Positions 14,177 to 22,831 of a DNA stretch of 64,000 bases are shown in pieces (positions within the stretch are counted from its first letter, which is position 1; every line of letters starts with the position of its first letter). The DNA comes from Leclercia adecarboxylata (lineage in GTDB: Bacteria; Pseudomonadota; Gammaproteobacteria; Enterobacterales; Enterobacteriaceae), in NCBI GenBank assembly GCA_002360945.1, contig DERO01000050.1, positions 1 through 64,000 on the forward strand, given 5' to 3'. Below the pieces are notes generated by a model. The model searched no databases, had not been told where the DNA came from, and saw only the letters and a list, made by a program, of their open reading frames with translations. Both the position numbers and the translations under genes were made by a program.

Positions 14177-14680
14177 ATGCCAATGACCAGTAGCCTGCGT
14201 AACAAACTCATCGCCGCTGCTGGTGGTGGTGCAATGCTGATTGCCTCGCTGTTCCTCGGTGGGAAGGATGGCGTCGAAGGGCGAAAGTATGAAGCCTATA
14301 AAGACGTCGCCGGGGTGTGGACTGTCTGCGACGGCCATACGGGCCGGGATATCGTGAGAGGGAAGAAGTATACCGATCGCGAATGTGACCAGTTGCTGTG
14401 GAAAGACCTCCAGCCAGCAAAGCGAACGGTAGACAATCTGGTGAAGGTGCCGCTGGGCGAATATCAGCGTGCCGCGCTTTACAGCTTTGTCTTTAACGTT
14501 GGTTCCGACGCGTTCTCAAAGTCCACGCTACTACGCAGGCTGAATAAAGGTGATCACGCCGGAGCGTGCGAAGAGATGCGCCGCTGGGTTTACGCTGGTG
14601 GTATGAAGTGGAAAGGCCTTCAGAACCGGCGCGAGATGGAGCGTTCGATGTGCCTGGTGGAGAGCAAACATGACCTCTAA
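14177..14680 (+). CDS. SAR endolysin, lysozyme GH24
   Basis: 167 residues. Residues 10-28 (KLIAAAGGGAMLIASLFLGG) are a weakly hydrophobic signal-anchor-release segment, so export is by Sec and activation follows membrane release. The T4-lysozyme catalytic triad spacing E-x8-D-x5-T is present as E34, D43, T49 in EGRKYEAYKDVAGVWT. It cleaves peptidoglycan glycan chains during lysis. Overlaps Rz by 11 bases. Confidence 0.92.
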   Translation: MPMTSSLRNKLIAAAGGGAMLIASLFLGGKDGVEGRKYEAYKDVAGVWTVCDGHTGRDIVRGKKYTDRECDQLLWKDLQPAKRTVDNLVKVPLGEYQRAALYSFVFNVGSDAFSKSTLLRRLNKGDHAGACEEMRRWVYAGGMKWKGLQNRREMERSMCLVESKHDL

Positions 14681-15122
14681 AGCCTGGCTGATAATTGGCG
14701 TCGAGCTGATTTTATCCCTGCTGGTTATTCACTTTCTGCTCGGTCAGGTACTTGACGAGACGAAGCGAGCCGACGCCGCCGAGCAAAACCTGAAACTCGC
14801 AAACGCCACCATCCTGGACATGCAAACCCGTCAGCGTGATGTCGCTGCACTCGATGCCAAATATACAGGAGAACTGCAGGATGCAAAAGCCACTATCGAT
14901 CAGCTTGAGCGCGATGTTGCTACTGGCAAGCGTCGGTTGCAGCTCAACGCCAAGTGCACCACGAACGGAACGCCCGACACCTCCGGCATGGATGATGGCA
15001 GCAGCCCCCGACTTACTGACTCCGCTAAACGGGATTATTTCACCCTCAGGGAGCGAATCGAAACCGTCACAAAACAACTGACCGGCCTGCAGGCGTATGT
15101 GCGTGAGCAGTGCCTGAAATAA
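14670..15122 (+). CDS. Inner-membrane spanin subunit Rz
   Basis: 150 residues with a single N-terminal membrane helix (AWLIIGVELILSLLVIHFLL) and a long periplasmic coiled coil (about 28-100). Partner of the outer-membrane lipoprotein Rz1 that is encoded inside it; the two fuse the membranes at the last step of lysis. Size equals lambda Rz (153). Confidence 0.9.
   Translation: MTSKAWLIIGVELILSLLVIHFLLGQVLDETKRADAAEQNLKLANATILDMQTRQRDVAALDAKYTGELQDAKATIDQLERDVATGKRRLQLNAKCTTNGTPDTSGMDDGSSPRLTDSAKRDYFTLRERIETVTKQLTGLQAYVREQCLK
14881..15081 (+). CDS. Outer-membrane spanin lipoprotein Rz1 (nested in Rz)
   Basis: 66 residues in the +1 frame inside Rz. Signal sequence MQKPLSISLSAMLLLASVGC with lipobox ASVGC, then a proline-rich mature part (STPSAPRTERPTPPAW), exactly the composition of lambda Rz1. 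A fully embedded overlapping gene, typical for this pair. Confidence 0.88.
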   Translation: MQKPLSISLSAMLLLASVGCSSTPSAPRTERPTPPAWMMAAAPDLLTPLNGIISPSGSESKPSQNN

Positions 15123-15652
15123 AAAGATCCTAATGGCTCTTCATTCCAAAGCTCATCTGCGGGTGGGTTTGATAATGGTAAAAAAATGCCCCCTGGAGAG
15201 AGGGCAATACATGCTATTAACAGACTTTTTTATTGAGTGTGCTCATGTGGGTCATGATACAGCTCCATGGGTTTCCCTAGTGTAGGTAGGAGCCTCGCAG
15301 GGAGTACTAAATATGGTTTATGTATGTGATTTAACAAGCGAAGGCGCACTCAACCAGGACAATTCCTGGTGTTAGGTGGTCGGCTATTGATGCTACAGCG
15401 ACAAAACATAAATAGAACCTCATCCCTGAGGCTCTGACACAGTCTCTCCTCTGGACTTTAAGCATAGGAAATCCATAAAGCCTCGCATTGCGGGGCTTTT
15501 TACTGACTTAGAAAAAACATGTCCTTTCGCGCCAATTTTGTTGCCACTTCATTCAAGTAGGTAAACAGTTATTTAAGAACGCATTTTTTTGGATAATAAG
15601 TTACAATCTTGCCGAAATTTAAAACATTCTAATAATTTACAGCGAGATTTCT
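15123..15652 (+). other. Non-coding spacer with terminator before lipoprotein
   Basis: No gene found beyond a 20-codon frame at 15313. Contains a terminator at 15478-15501 (AAGCCTCGC, ATT, GCGGGGCTT, TTT) that closes the lysis cassette, then about 150 AT-rich bases that probably hold the promoter of the lipoprotein gene. Confidence 0.6.
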
Positions 15653-16135
15653 ATGCTTAAACTCATTAGGTTATCTTGTCTTTTGTCTGCTTCCATGTTA
15701 GCTGGCTGTGCTTCCTCAGACTATGTTGTGCAGTATGATAGCACCCCACAATCAGCAATGGTCGTATGTAATGGGAATCAGATGGGATACACACCCTTAA
15801 ATCTCTATTATCCAAAAAATAGAATTTATGAAAATGGCTATCTAACGACCGCACCTTGTAAGGCAGTATGGGCTAGCGGGGCAAGTGAGGACTATCGGCA
15901 GAATCTTCCGACATCAAGTTTTCCAGATGGAATCAAGCTAACTGTTCAGAGACCTAATACTGACGGCTATTCAGCTGATGCAACAGCCGACTATCAAAAG
16001 AAAATGAACGATGAACAAATACGTCAAGCACGCCAGCAGAATCTGCAAAATCTCAACCAGACATTGCAGTCGATGCGTCCTAAGCAGACCTTCTGTAATC
16101 AGATAGGAACTCAGGTTATTTGCAATTCATACTAA
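15653..16135 (+). CDS. Cargo lipoprotein, unknown function
   Basis: 160 residues. Signal peptide MLKLIRLSCLLSASMLAGC with lipobox LAGC, no Asp at +2, so an outer-membrane lipoprotein is expected. Residues 25-60 (VVQYDSTPQSAMVVCNGNQM, GYTPLNLYYP) look like a small PEGA-type beta domain; a Gln/Asn-rich helix follows and two cysteines near the end could bridge. AT-rich, with its own upstream region and followed by a terminator, so it is a self-contained moron. Surface lipoproteins of prophages (Bor, Cor, Llp types) often block superinfection or aid serum survival; function here is unproven. Confidence 0.75.
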   Translation: MLKLIRLSCLLSASMLAGCASSDYVVQYDSTPQSAMVVCNGNQMGYTPLNLYYPKNRIYENGYLTTAPCKAVWASGASEDYRQNLPTSSFPDGIKLTVQRPNTDGYSADATADYQKKMNDEQIRQARQQNLQNLNQTLQSMRPKQTFCNQIGTQVICNSY

Positions 16136-16231
16136 TGTTCAATAATAAACATTGAATTATTTCCTGTTTGAAAGAGTGTGTTAGAACTGTATGTATTCCT
16201 TCTGTCGGGGCTACCTGACACGAAACCCAAG

Positions 16232-16259
16232 CCGCTGGCATTTGCTAGCGGTTTTTTTT
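16232..16259 (+). terminator. Terminator after lipoprotein gene
   Basis: CCGCT(GGC)...(GCT)AGCGG followed by eight T. Confidence 0.8.
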
Positions 16260-16268
16260 GGAGTGAAT

Positions 16269-16559
16269 ATGGCTTCCAGCTCACCCTGGCATCATCTCTA
16301 TAACACGAGAAGCTGGTACCGCCTACGCTACTACCAACTTCAAAAGCAGCCGCTGTGTGAGTTTCATCTCAAACGAAACCAGGTGATATCCGCATCTATC
16401 GTCGACCATATCACCCCACACAAGGGCGATGAGACCCTCTTCCATGACCCGGATAACTTGCAGAGTTTATGCAAACGCTGCCATGACTCAGTTAAGCAAC
16501 GCATGGAGAAGGGCGGCACGGTAACTGAGTTCGACAACGATGGCCGGGTTATCTGGTAA
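16269..16559 (+). CDS. HNH endonuclease of the packaging module
   Basis: 96 residues from the ATG at 16269 (GGAG upstream). Motif order H-N-H with two CxxC-like zinc ligands: CEFH, VDHITPHKGD, HDPDNLQSLCKRCHDSVK. HK97 gp74-type HNH proteins work with terminase to cut cos sites; the location just upstream of the small terminase gene fits. Confidence 0.9.
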   Translation: MASSSPWHHLYNTRSWYRLRYYQLQKQPLCEFHLKRNQVISASIVDHITPHKGDETLFHDPDNLQSLCKRCHDSVKQRMEKGGTVTEFDNDGRVIW

Positions 16560-16571
16560 CAGGAGAACGCA

Positions 16572-16781
16572 ATGCAAGACCTGAAGATTGAATACCGCGA
16601 TGGCAAACTGGTAGAGCTGAGCATTGATGGCATCTGCTTCATGTCAGTTACCGCGATCAGTCTCAACCATGAGGCGGGCAAGACGCTGCCAGTGGTCAAC
16701 CTGACCATACCTCTCGGCGTCGGCAAGCGATTAGCGCCAGCCAGTCCCGACCCTCAAAACCTGCGCATCATTGAGAAGTGA
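16572..16781 (+). CDS. Small phage protein between HNH and terminase
   Basis: 69 residues, MQDLKIEYRDGKLVELSIDG, beta-rich with VVNLTIPLGVGKRL. AGGAG lies ahead of the start. No family recognised; its place in the packaging module is the only clue. Confidence 0.6.
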   Translation: MQDLKIEYRDGKLVELSIDGICFMSVTAISLNHEAGKTLPVVNLTIPLGVGKRLAPASPDPQNLRIIEK

Positions 16782-16903
16782 GATGGATTCTCATTTGCAC
16801 CCATTGATACCTGGGGGGAGGGGCAAAACTCTGGCGGCAACATCTTAAAGACCGCGCTCCCAGTTTCATTTTTAAAAACGTCCAGAAAAAAAGGAAAAAT
16901 GCG
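16782..16903 (+). other. Probable cos region
   Basis: Gap between HNH/small protein and terminase small subunit, with a G-rich stretch (ACCTGGGGGGAGGGGC) and a GACCGCGCTCCCAG block. In HK97-type cos phages with this gene order the cohesive-end site lies here. The exact nick positions cannot be read from sequence alone. Confidence 0.45.
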
Positions 16904-17338
16904 ATGGCGCAGCGAGGCAGAAAATCTCTTGCCGCAACGTCGGCTGTCTCGCTTCCGGCGCTGGCTGAAAGCAGGCTTCAGCCGTCGTTACACCTCAGCG
17001 ATCCGGAGATAAACGTCTGGGTCCGGCTGGTCAATGACAACCCGGCCAGCTCATTTACCGAAACGCACCGCGACATGCTGGAAATGTACTGTCGGCATGT
17101 GGTGCAGGCGCGACTGTTAACCACCCAGATTGAAGAGTTCGAGCTGGAGTGGCTGGCCCGTGATGATGGTCTGAAGCGTTACGACAAATTGCTCACGATG
17201 CGCGAGCGTGAAGTGCGCTCTGCGTCCTCTCTGGCGACACGTCTTCGCATCACCCGCCAGGCGACAGCCGATCCTAAAACTGTTGGCCGTGCAAACAACA
17301 ATCTGGCGCGGGAGAAAAAGCCCTGGGAAATTGATTAA
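16904..17338 (+). CDS. Terminase small subunit (P27 family)
   Basis: 144 residues, MAQRGRKSLAATSAVSLPAL, with helical DNA-binding body and C-terminal ATRLRITRQATADPKTVGRA, the conserved P27-type motif. It recognises the packaging site and directs the large subunit, which starts nine bases downstream. Confidence 0.9.
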   Translation: MAQRGRKSLAATSAVSLPALAESRLQPSLHLSDPEINVWVRLVNDNPASSFTETHRDMLEMYCRHVVQARLLTTQIEEFELEWLARDDGLKRYDKLLTMREREVRSASSLATRLRITRQATADPKTVGRANNNLAREKKPWEID

Positions 17339-17347
17339 GGCTCTTTG

Positions 17348-18880
17348 ATGGCTAAAAAAACACTGACAAGAGCCGAGAGGAATATCCTCTGGTGCGAAAG
17401 AAATATCGTTATTCCTGAAGGTAAGTTCGTCGGCCAGCCCCTGAAAATGGCTGAATTCATGAAGGATGACTTCAGGGCTATCTTTGACAACAAACATGGT
17501 ACCCGTCGCGCAATCATCAGCCGCGGGCGCAAAAACGCCAAAACCGTTGAAACCGCCATGCTGATGCTGCTCTACCTTGTGGGGCCGGAGGCGGCGCCGA
17601 ACTCGCAACTGTATTCTGCCGCGCGCTCGCGTGACCAGGCGGCCATTCTTTTTAACCTGGCCTCCAAGATGTGCCGGATGAACCCGGTGCTAATGCAGTA
17701 TGTGGCGATCAAGGATTCGGCGAAAGAAATTCACTGCCCTGAGCTGGGCTCTTATTACCGCGCACTGAGTGCAGAGGCCACCACGGCCTACGGTTTCTCG
17801 CCGCGATTTGTCGCCCACGATGAGCTGGGCCAGGTGCGCGGACCGCGCGACCCGCTTTATGAAGCTCTGGAAACCGCGACCGCTGCTCAGGATAACCCGA
17901 TCTCGGTAATCATCAGCACTCAGGCACCCGATGCGAGCGACCTGCTCAGCCTGCTGATTGATGATGGCCTGACCGGTGCCGATCCGCGAACGGTGGTACG
18001 GCTGCAGACCGCGCCGGAAGATATCGATCCTTTCTCTGTCGAAGCCATCCGGCTGGCAAACCCGGCCTTTGATGTGTTCATGAACCAGAAAGAAGTGCTG
18101 GATATGGCCGCCAGCGCCAAGCGTCTGCCGTCGCGCCAGGCTGAGTTTGAGAACCTGGTGCTTAACCGTCGCGTCGAGGCTAAAAGCCCGTTCGTCAGCC
18201 AGACCGTCTGGCACATGAACAAAGAGGAACCTGGTGAACTGGCGGGCGCTACCGTCTGGGGCGGGCTGGACCTTTCCAGCGTGTCGGACCTGACCGCGCT
18301 GGTGCTCAACACAACGCAGGGCGATGTGCACTGTAAGTTCTGGCTACCTGAAGAAGGGCTGGCGGACAAGGCGCGTAACGATCGCGTGCCTTATGACATC
18401 TGGGCGAAGCAGGGCTGGCTGAACACGACGCCGGGCAAGGCCATTGAGTACGCCTTTATTGCCCGGGAGCTGCGGCGCGTTTTTGATATCTGTAACGTCA
18501 GGGCGCTGGCGTTCGACCGCTACAACATGCGCTTCCTTCGTCCGCACCTCATCGACGCCGGTTTTACTGAGGCGGAGCTCGAGCGGTTCGTGGAATTCGG
18601 CCAGGGCTTTGTCTCCATGTCGCCTGCGCTCAGGGAGCTGGAAGCCAAACTGCTCGGCGCGCAGCTGAAGCACGGCAACCATCCGATCCTCGAAATGTGC
18701 GCCAAAAACGCCACGGTAATCACGGACCCCGCCGGTAACCGCAAGTTTGTGAAAGGCAAATCCAGCGGTCGTATCGACGGCATGGTGGCGCTGGCGATGT
18801 CTATCGGCGCACAGACCAGTGATGAGGTGGAGGATCCGGGCGACGTTAACGATTTCATTTACAACTTTTTGAGCGTTTAA
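17348..18880 (+). CDS. Terminase large subunit
   Basis: 510 residues from ATG 17348. Terminase_1 type: ATPase Walker A-like SRGRKNAKT near residue 58, Walker B-like VAHDELGQ near 156, and nuclease-domain aspartates in VWGGLDLSSVSDLTALV (about 300), FDRYN (about 390) and KSSGRIDGMVALAMSIG (about 480). It is the motor that packages DNA into proheads and cuts it. Confidence 0.93.
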   Translation: MAKKTLTRAERNILWCERNIVIPEGKFVGQPLKMAEFMKDDFRAIFDNKHGTRRAIISRGRKNAKTVETAMLMLLYLVGPEAAPNSQLYSAARSRDQAAILFNLASKMCRMNPVLMQYVAIKDSAKEIHCPELGSYYRALSAEATTAYGFSPRFVAHDELGQVRGPRDPLYEALETATAAQDNPISVIISTQAPDASDLLSLLIDDGLTGADPRTVVRLQTAPEDIDPFSVEAIRLANPAFDVFMNQKEVLDMAASAKRLPSRQAEFENLVLNRRVEAKSPFVSQTVWHMNKEEPGELAGATVWGGLDLSSVSDLTALVLNTTQGDVHCKFWLPEEGLADKARNDRVPYDIWAKQGWLNTTPGKAIEYAFIARELRRVFDICNVRALAFDRYNMRFLRPHLIDAGFTEAELERFVEFGQGFVSMSPALRELEAKLLGAQLKHGNHPILEMCAKNATVITDPAGNRKFVKGKSSGRIDGMVALAMSIGAQTSDEVEDPGDVNDFIYNFLSV

Positions 18881-18882
18881 AA

Positions 18883-20154
18883 ATGGCAGATACCGATTAC
18901 AGCATTGACCTGCGCACGCGATCGCCATTCTGGGCGCGCATGGCCTCTATTCTGACCGGTGGCCGGCTGGTCTCACCGGATAATGGCTCGCAGATGGCGG
19001 GCACATCAGCTCACGGCACCGTCGGGGAATCGGTGGTGAGCGATGAGCGCAATATGTCGATCAGCACCGTATGGGCCTGCATCCGGCTCATCTCCACCGT
19101 AACAGCCTCGTTACCGCTGGATGTTTTTGAAACCATCGATGATCAGCGAAAGAAAGTCGGCAACCAGAACCCCCTGGCGAAGCTTCTTCGCTTCCGGCCC
19201 AACAACTTCATGACCGCGCTGGAGTTTCGCGAGGCGATGACAATGCAGCTCTGCGCCTACGGCAATGCCTACGCGCATGTGGAGCGAAACAGCGTCGGCG
19301 ATGTCATCAGCCTGCTTCCGCTGATGAGTGCAAATATGGATGTCCGGATCGATGGAAAAAATGTCATCTACCGGTACCAGCGCGACAGCGAGTATGTGGA
19401 CTTTAAACCAAAAGAGATCTTCCACCTGAAAGGCTTCGGCTTTAACGGGCTGGTCGGGTTGTCGCCGTTAGCGTTCAGCGCCAAATCTGCAGGCGTGGCG
19501 ATTGCTATGGAAGATAACCAGCGGGAGTTTTTCGCTAACGGCGCGAAGTCTCCGCAAATCCTGATGACTGACGGCAAGGTGCTGACAAAAGAGCAGCGCG
19601 GACAGCTGGAGGAAAACTTTAAGGAGATTGCCGGTGGCCCGGTGAGAAAACGCCTCTGGATCCTGGAGAGCGGGTTCACCACGCAGCCTATCGGCATCTC
19701 GCCGCAGGACGCGCAGATGCTTGAGGCCCGTAAGTTTCAGGTGGCAGAGCTGGCGCGCTTTTATGGTGTTCCGCCGCACCTGGTTGGTGATGTTGAAAAA
19801 ACTACTTCATGGGGCAGCGGCATTGAGCAGCAGAATCTCGGCTTCCTCCAGTACACCCTGAAACCCTATCTCGATCGCTGGGAGTACAGCATAGAGCGCT
19901 GGCTGGTAAAAGAATCCGATCAGGGAAGGCTGCACGCCGAGCATAACCTTGATGGCCTGCTTCGTGGTGACTCAGCGAGTCGCGCTACCTTCATGCAAAC
20001 CATGGTTAATACAGGGATCCGGACCGTTAACGAAGTGCGGCGACTGGATAATCTTCCGCCTTTGCCTGGCGGTGATGTGGCGACGCGTCAGTCGCAGAAC
20101 GTACCCATTACCGACCTCGGAACAAACAAAGAGCCCCGCAATGACGGGGCTTAA
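18883..20154 (+). CDS. Portal protein (HK97 gp3 family)
   Basis: 423 residues; conserved ISTVWACIRLISTVTASLPL and FYGVPPHLVGDVEKTTSWGSGIE signature of HK97-type portals. Forms the dodecameric ring at the capsid vertex. Its final codons overlap a hairpin (20132-20151) that could attenuate downstream expression. Confidence 0.93.
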   Translation: MADTDYSIDLRTRSPFWARMASILTGGRLVSPDNGSQMAGTSAHGTVGESVVSDERNMSISTVWACIRLISTVTASLPLDVFETIDDQRKKVGNQNPLAKLLRFRPNNFMTALEFREAMTMQLCAYGNAYAHVERNSVGDVISLLPLMSANMDVRIDGKNVIYRYQRDSEYVDFKPKEIFHLKGFGFNGLVGLSPLAFSAKSAGVAIAMEDNQREFFANGAKSPQILMTDGKVLTKEQRGQLEENFKEIAGGPVRKRLWILESGFTTQPIGISPQDAQMLEARKFQVAELARFYGVPPHLVGDVEKTTSWGSGIEQQNLGFLQYTLKPYLDRWEYSIERWLVKESDQGRLHAEHNLDGLLRGDSASRATFMQTMVNTGIRTVNEVRRLDNLPPLPGGDVATRQSQNVPITDLGTNKEPRNDGA

Positions 20155-20158
20155 TTTT
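20132..20158 (+). terminator. Terminator-like hairpin at portal end
   Basis: AGCCCCG, six bases, CGGGGCT, then TTAATTTTT, overlapping the portal stop codon. Partial terminator/attenuator within the late operon. Confidence 0.55.
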
Positions 20159-20171
20159 TATGGGGGCCACG

Positions 20172-20840
20172 ATGCCTGATATTCACAAGACGCTGGCGTT
20201 CGACCAGACCGAAATCAAGTTCACCGGCGACGGCAGCAAGGGAACGTTTGAAGGGTATGCCTCGGTTTTCAATAACACCGACGCCGATGGCGACATTATT
20301 TTGCCCGGCGCTTTCGCTGGTGTGGTGGCTAACCAGAGCCGCAAGGTGGCGATGTTCTTTAACCACCAGACGCGAGCCATTCCGGTCGGCAAGTGGGATG
20401 CCATGCACGAAGACGAGAAGGGGCTTTTTGTTCGGGGACAACTCACTCCCGGGCTAAGCCTTGCCGAGGACCTGAAGGCCGCCATGCAGCATGGCACCGT
20501 TGAAGGTATGTCGGTGGGTTTTTCAGTCGGCCCGGATGATTACACCGTCGGCACGTCTGGCCTCATCTTCAAAAACATTTCTTACCTGCGGGAAATCAGT
20601 GTCTGCACTTTCCCGGCCAACGAGCTGGCGGGCGTAACCGCCATGAAGAGCATCGACGGCATTAAAACCATTCGTGACGCGGAGGCCTGGCTGAGGGATT
20701 CAGTCGGCCTTACGCGCGCTGAAGCGCAGGCGCTTATCGCTCGCGTGAAGTCCGCAGGCCGAAGCGAGTTCGGCGGCGGCGACATTGACGCGCTGGCACA
20801 GCGCATAACTTCATTTGCCGCTAACCTGCGGAATCCTTAA
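20172..20840 (+). CDS. HK97-type prohead protease
   Basis: 222 residues from ATG 20172, chosen because GGGGG lies six bases upstream; ATG 20160 is the alternative. Serine protease U35 type: FNHQTRAIPVGKW carries the histidine, GTVEGMSVGFSVG the serine. It trims the N-terminal delta domain of the capsid protein during maturation. Confidence 0.9.
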   Translation: MPDIHKTLAFDQTEIKFTGDGSKGTFEGYASVFNNTDADGDIILPGAFAGVVANQSRKVAMFFNHQTRAIPVGKWDAMHEDEKGLFVRGQLTPGLSLAEDLKAAMQHGTVEGMSVGFSVGPDDYTVGTSGLIFKNISYLREISVCTFPANELAGVTAMKSIDGIKTIRDAEAWLRDSVGLTRAEAQALIARVKSAGRSEFGGGDIDALAQRITSFAANLRNP

Positions 20841-20851
20841 CGGAGCAAAAC

Positions 20852-22015
20852 ATGTCTGAATTAGCAACCCTGGAAAAAGCCATCGAGAACTCCCAGAAAG
20901 AAGTGAAGGAGCTTATCGAGGAGCAGCGTAAATCCATCAACCAGAATGGCGAAATCAACAAGCAGCTGCAGACCGACCTGGCTAAAGCCCAGGATGAACT
21001 GAAAACCACCGGTACCCGCCTGTTCGATCTTGAGCAGAAACTGGCTGGCAACTCGCCTGAACAGACCGCCAAGAAGTCCTTTGCAGAACGCGTGTCCGAA
21101 GACCTGATGAAAGGCTGGGACGGCTCACGCACCAAAGCGAAAGTGACCAGCTTCGACAAAGCGATCGGCTCTGGTGCGAACTCCGCCGGCGCGCTGGTTC
21201 TGCCACAGCAGCAGCCAGGGATTCTTATGCCAGGTCTGCGCCGTCTGACAGTACGTGACCTGCTGGCACAGGGGCGCATCACCAGCAACGCGCTGGAATA
21301 CGTGCGTGAAAATGTCTTTACCAACGCCGCGGCGCCAGTGGCGGAAGGCACCCTCAAGCCTGAAAGTAACATCACCTTCACCAAAGAAACGGCGAACGTG
21401 AAAACCATCGCCCACTGGATCCAGGCGTCGCGCCAGATCATGGACGACGCCCCGGCGCTGCAGTCCTACATCAACTCCCGCATGATGTATGGCCTGGCGC
21501 TGGTGGAAGAGAACCAGATGCTGAATGGTGATGGCACCGGCGACAACCTGCAGGGGCTGAACGTGGTGGCGACCGACTACGAAACCGCACTCAACGCGAC
21601 CGGAGATACCGGTGCCGATGTTCTGGCGCATGCCATCTATCAGGTGTCGCTGAGTGAGTTTGAAGCCGATGGCATCATTCTCAACCCGGCTGACTGGCAC
21701 CGCATCGCGCTGCTGAAAGACGCCAATGGCAATTACATCATGGGCGGCCCGCAGGCGTTTGCCTCCAAAGTGCTCTGGGGTCTGCCGGTGGTGTCAACCA
21801 CGGCGCAGACGGCGGGTAAATTCACCGTTGGCGCGTTTGGCCTGGCATCTCAGGTGTGGGACCGCATGGATGCCACTATCGAGATCAGTAACCAGGATCG
21901 CGACAACTTCGTTAAAAACATGCTGACCATTCTGTGCGAAGAGCGCCTGGCGCTGGCGCACTATCGTCCTGCAGCTATCGTCACTGGCGATGTTGCGGTT
22001 TCCTCCGGCGAATAA
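20852..22015 (+). CDS. Major capsid protein (HK97 gp5 fold)
   Basis: 387 residues, aligned closely with HK97 gp5 (385). Residues 1-103 are the coiled-coil delta/scaffold domain, with the expected protease cut at K103 before AIGSGANSAG. The HK97 crosslinking residues are conserved at identical numbers: K169 (TLKPES), N356 (FVKNM) and catalytic E363 (LCEER), so covalent chainmail formation is expected. Confidence 0.95.
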   Translation: MSELATLEKAIENSQKEVKELIEEQRKSINQNGEINKQLQTDLAKAQDELKTTGTRLFDLEQKLAGNSPEQTAKKSFAERVSEDLMKGWDGSRTKAKVTSFDKAIGSGANSAGALVLPQQQPGILMPGLRRLTVRDLLAQGRITSNALEYVRENVFTNAAAPVAEGTLKPESNITFTKETANVKTIAHWIQASRQIMDDAPALQSYINSRMMYGLALVEENQMLNGDGTGDNLQGLNVVATDYETALNATGDTGADVLAHAIYQVSLSEFEADGIILNPADWHRIALLKDANGNYIMGGPQAFASKVLWGLPVVSTTAQTAGKFTVGAFGLASQVWDRMDATIEISNQDRDNFVKNMLTILCEERLALAHYRPAAIVTGDVAVSSGE

Positions 22016-22051
22016 CAGAAGGGCGCGGTCAGTAATGGCCGCGTTTAATGT

Positions 22052-22294
22052 ATGAAAATTAAAGCTCTCCGTATGTTCTCGCATTATCACCTGGGTACGG
22101 TATCCCAGGGCGAAACCCGCGTGGTGAAGAAAGAAATCGGCGAAGCGCTGGTCAAACTGCACCTGGCCGAAGAGGTTGAGCCCGAAAAGGCGAAAACCTC
22201 CGATCCTGAGCAGCCTGCAAAAGCCAAAACCGGAGGTAAAGGTGGAAATAAGCGCGGAGCAGATGGCGCTGATAAAGACGCATCTGAGGGTTGA
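22052..22294 (+). CDS. Small head protein, unknown
   Basis: 80 residues; N-terminal MKIKALRMFSHYHLGTVSQG beta-like, C-terminal half Lys/Ala/Gly-rich and disordered (AKAKTGGKGGNKRGADGA). Ends 53 bases inside the next gene in another frame. Similar short proteins follow the capsid gene in HK97-like phages; role unknown. Confidence 0.7.
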   Translation: MKIKALRMFSHYHLGTVSQGETRVVKKEIGEALVKLHLAEEVEPEKAKTSDPEQPAKAKTGGKGGNKRGADGADKDASEG

Positions 22295-22568
22295 TAGCGA
22301 CGCCGAAGATTCGCTCATCGCAGCCTACACCTCAGCGGCCGTCGATTATGTTGAGCAGTTCTGCGACGGCTCGCTGGTGGAAACATTGACACCGCCGGCG
22401 GAAGGGGAAACGCCGCCCCGTGAAGTTCTTTTTACTTCCGGTATCTGGGCGGCAATGCTTTTGCTGATTGGCCACTGGTATGCGAACCGCGAAGCAGCAG
22501 CGCAGAACCTCACGGAAATGCCGTTGGGTGTTGAGGCGTTGCTGATACGGCACCGGAGATGGCACTGA
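22242..22568 (+). CDS. Head-tail connector (HK97 gp6 family)
   Basis: 108 residues from a GTG at 22242 with GGAGG six bases upstream; the frame is open further upstream, but the gp6-like part begins here (EISAEQMALIKTHLRVD, then DSLIAAYTSAAVDYVEQFCD). Forms the ring beneath the portal. Start overlaps the preceding gene. Confidence 0.82.
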   Translation: MEISAEQMALIKTHLRVDSDAEDSLIAAYTSAAVDYVEQFCDGSLVETLTPPAEGETPPREVLFTSGIWAAMLLLIGHWYANREAAAQNLTEMPLGVEALLIRHRRWH

Positions 22569-22732
22569 TGGCCTGCTCCGGATGTGCCGCGCGCCGTGAG
22601 TGGCTTAAAAAATGGATGGCTATCGCCTATGAAAGAGCAACAGGTAAGCGCGTTACTGACGGCGCTGGAGGCACAAACGCAAGCGCAGCTGGCGCAGACC
22701 GCCGCGATAAACCGGCTGGCGGAATCAAATGA
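22568..22732 (+). CDS. Cys-pair mini-protein, overlaps next gene out of frame
   Basis: 54 residues, MACSGCAARREWLKKWMAIA, CxxC near the N-terminus then a basic helix. ATG overlaps the connector stop (TGATG). I recall very similar CxxC-REWLKKW mini-proteins in this slot in other phages. The C-terminal part lies over the next gene in another frame. Confidence 0.6.
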   Translation: MACSGCAARREWLKKWMAIAYERATGKRVTDGAGGTNASAAGADRRDKPAGGIK

Positions 22733-22829
22733 AGCCCTGGTCGCCGTGATCTACCAGTCCGTGGTCGATGATGACAGTAATGACGGATTATCGCCGCAGA
22801 CCTATCTGAGTGGTAACCCCAGGGGATAA
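22629..22829 (+). CDS. Small head-region protein
   Basis: 66 residues from ATG 22629, MKEQQVSALLTALEAQTQAQ, alanine/glutamine coiled coil, then ALVAVIYQSVVDDDSNDG. Start lies inside the CxxC mini-protein; 104 bases are shared in two frames. Function unknown. Confidence 0.6.
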   Translation: MKEQQVSALLTALEAQTQAQLAQTAAINRLAESNEALVAVIYQSVVDDDSNDGLSPQTYLSGNPRG

Positions 22830-22831
22830 AC

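Noticed and set aside
15313..15375. 20-codon frame with GGGAG upstream
   Set aside because: Too short and without context to claim as a gene.
20821..21441. 206-codon minus frame
   Set aside because: Antisense to the capsid gene, whose HK97 residues are intact.
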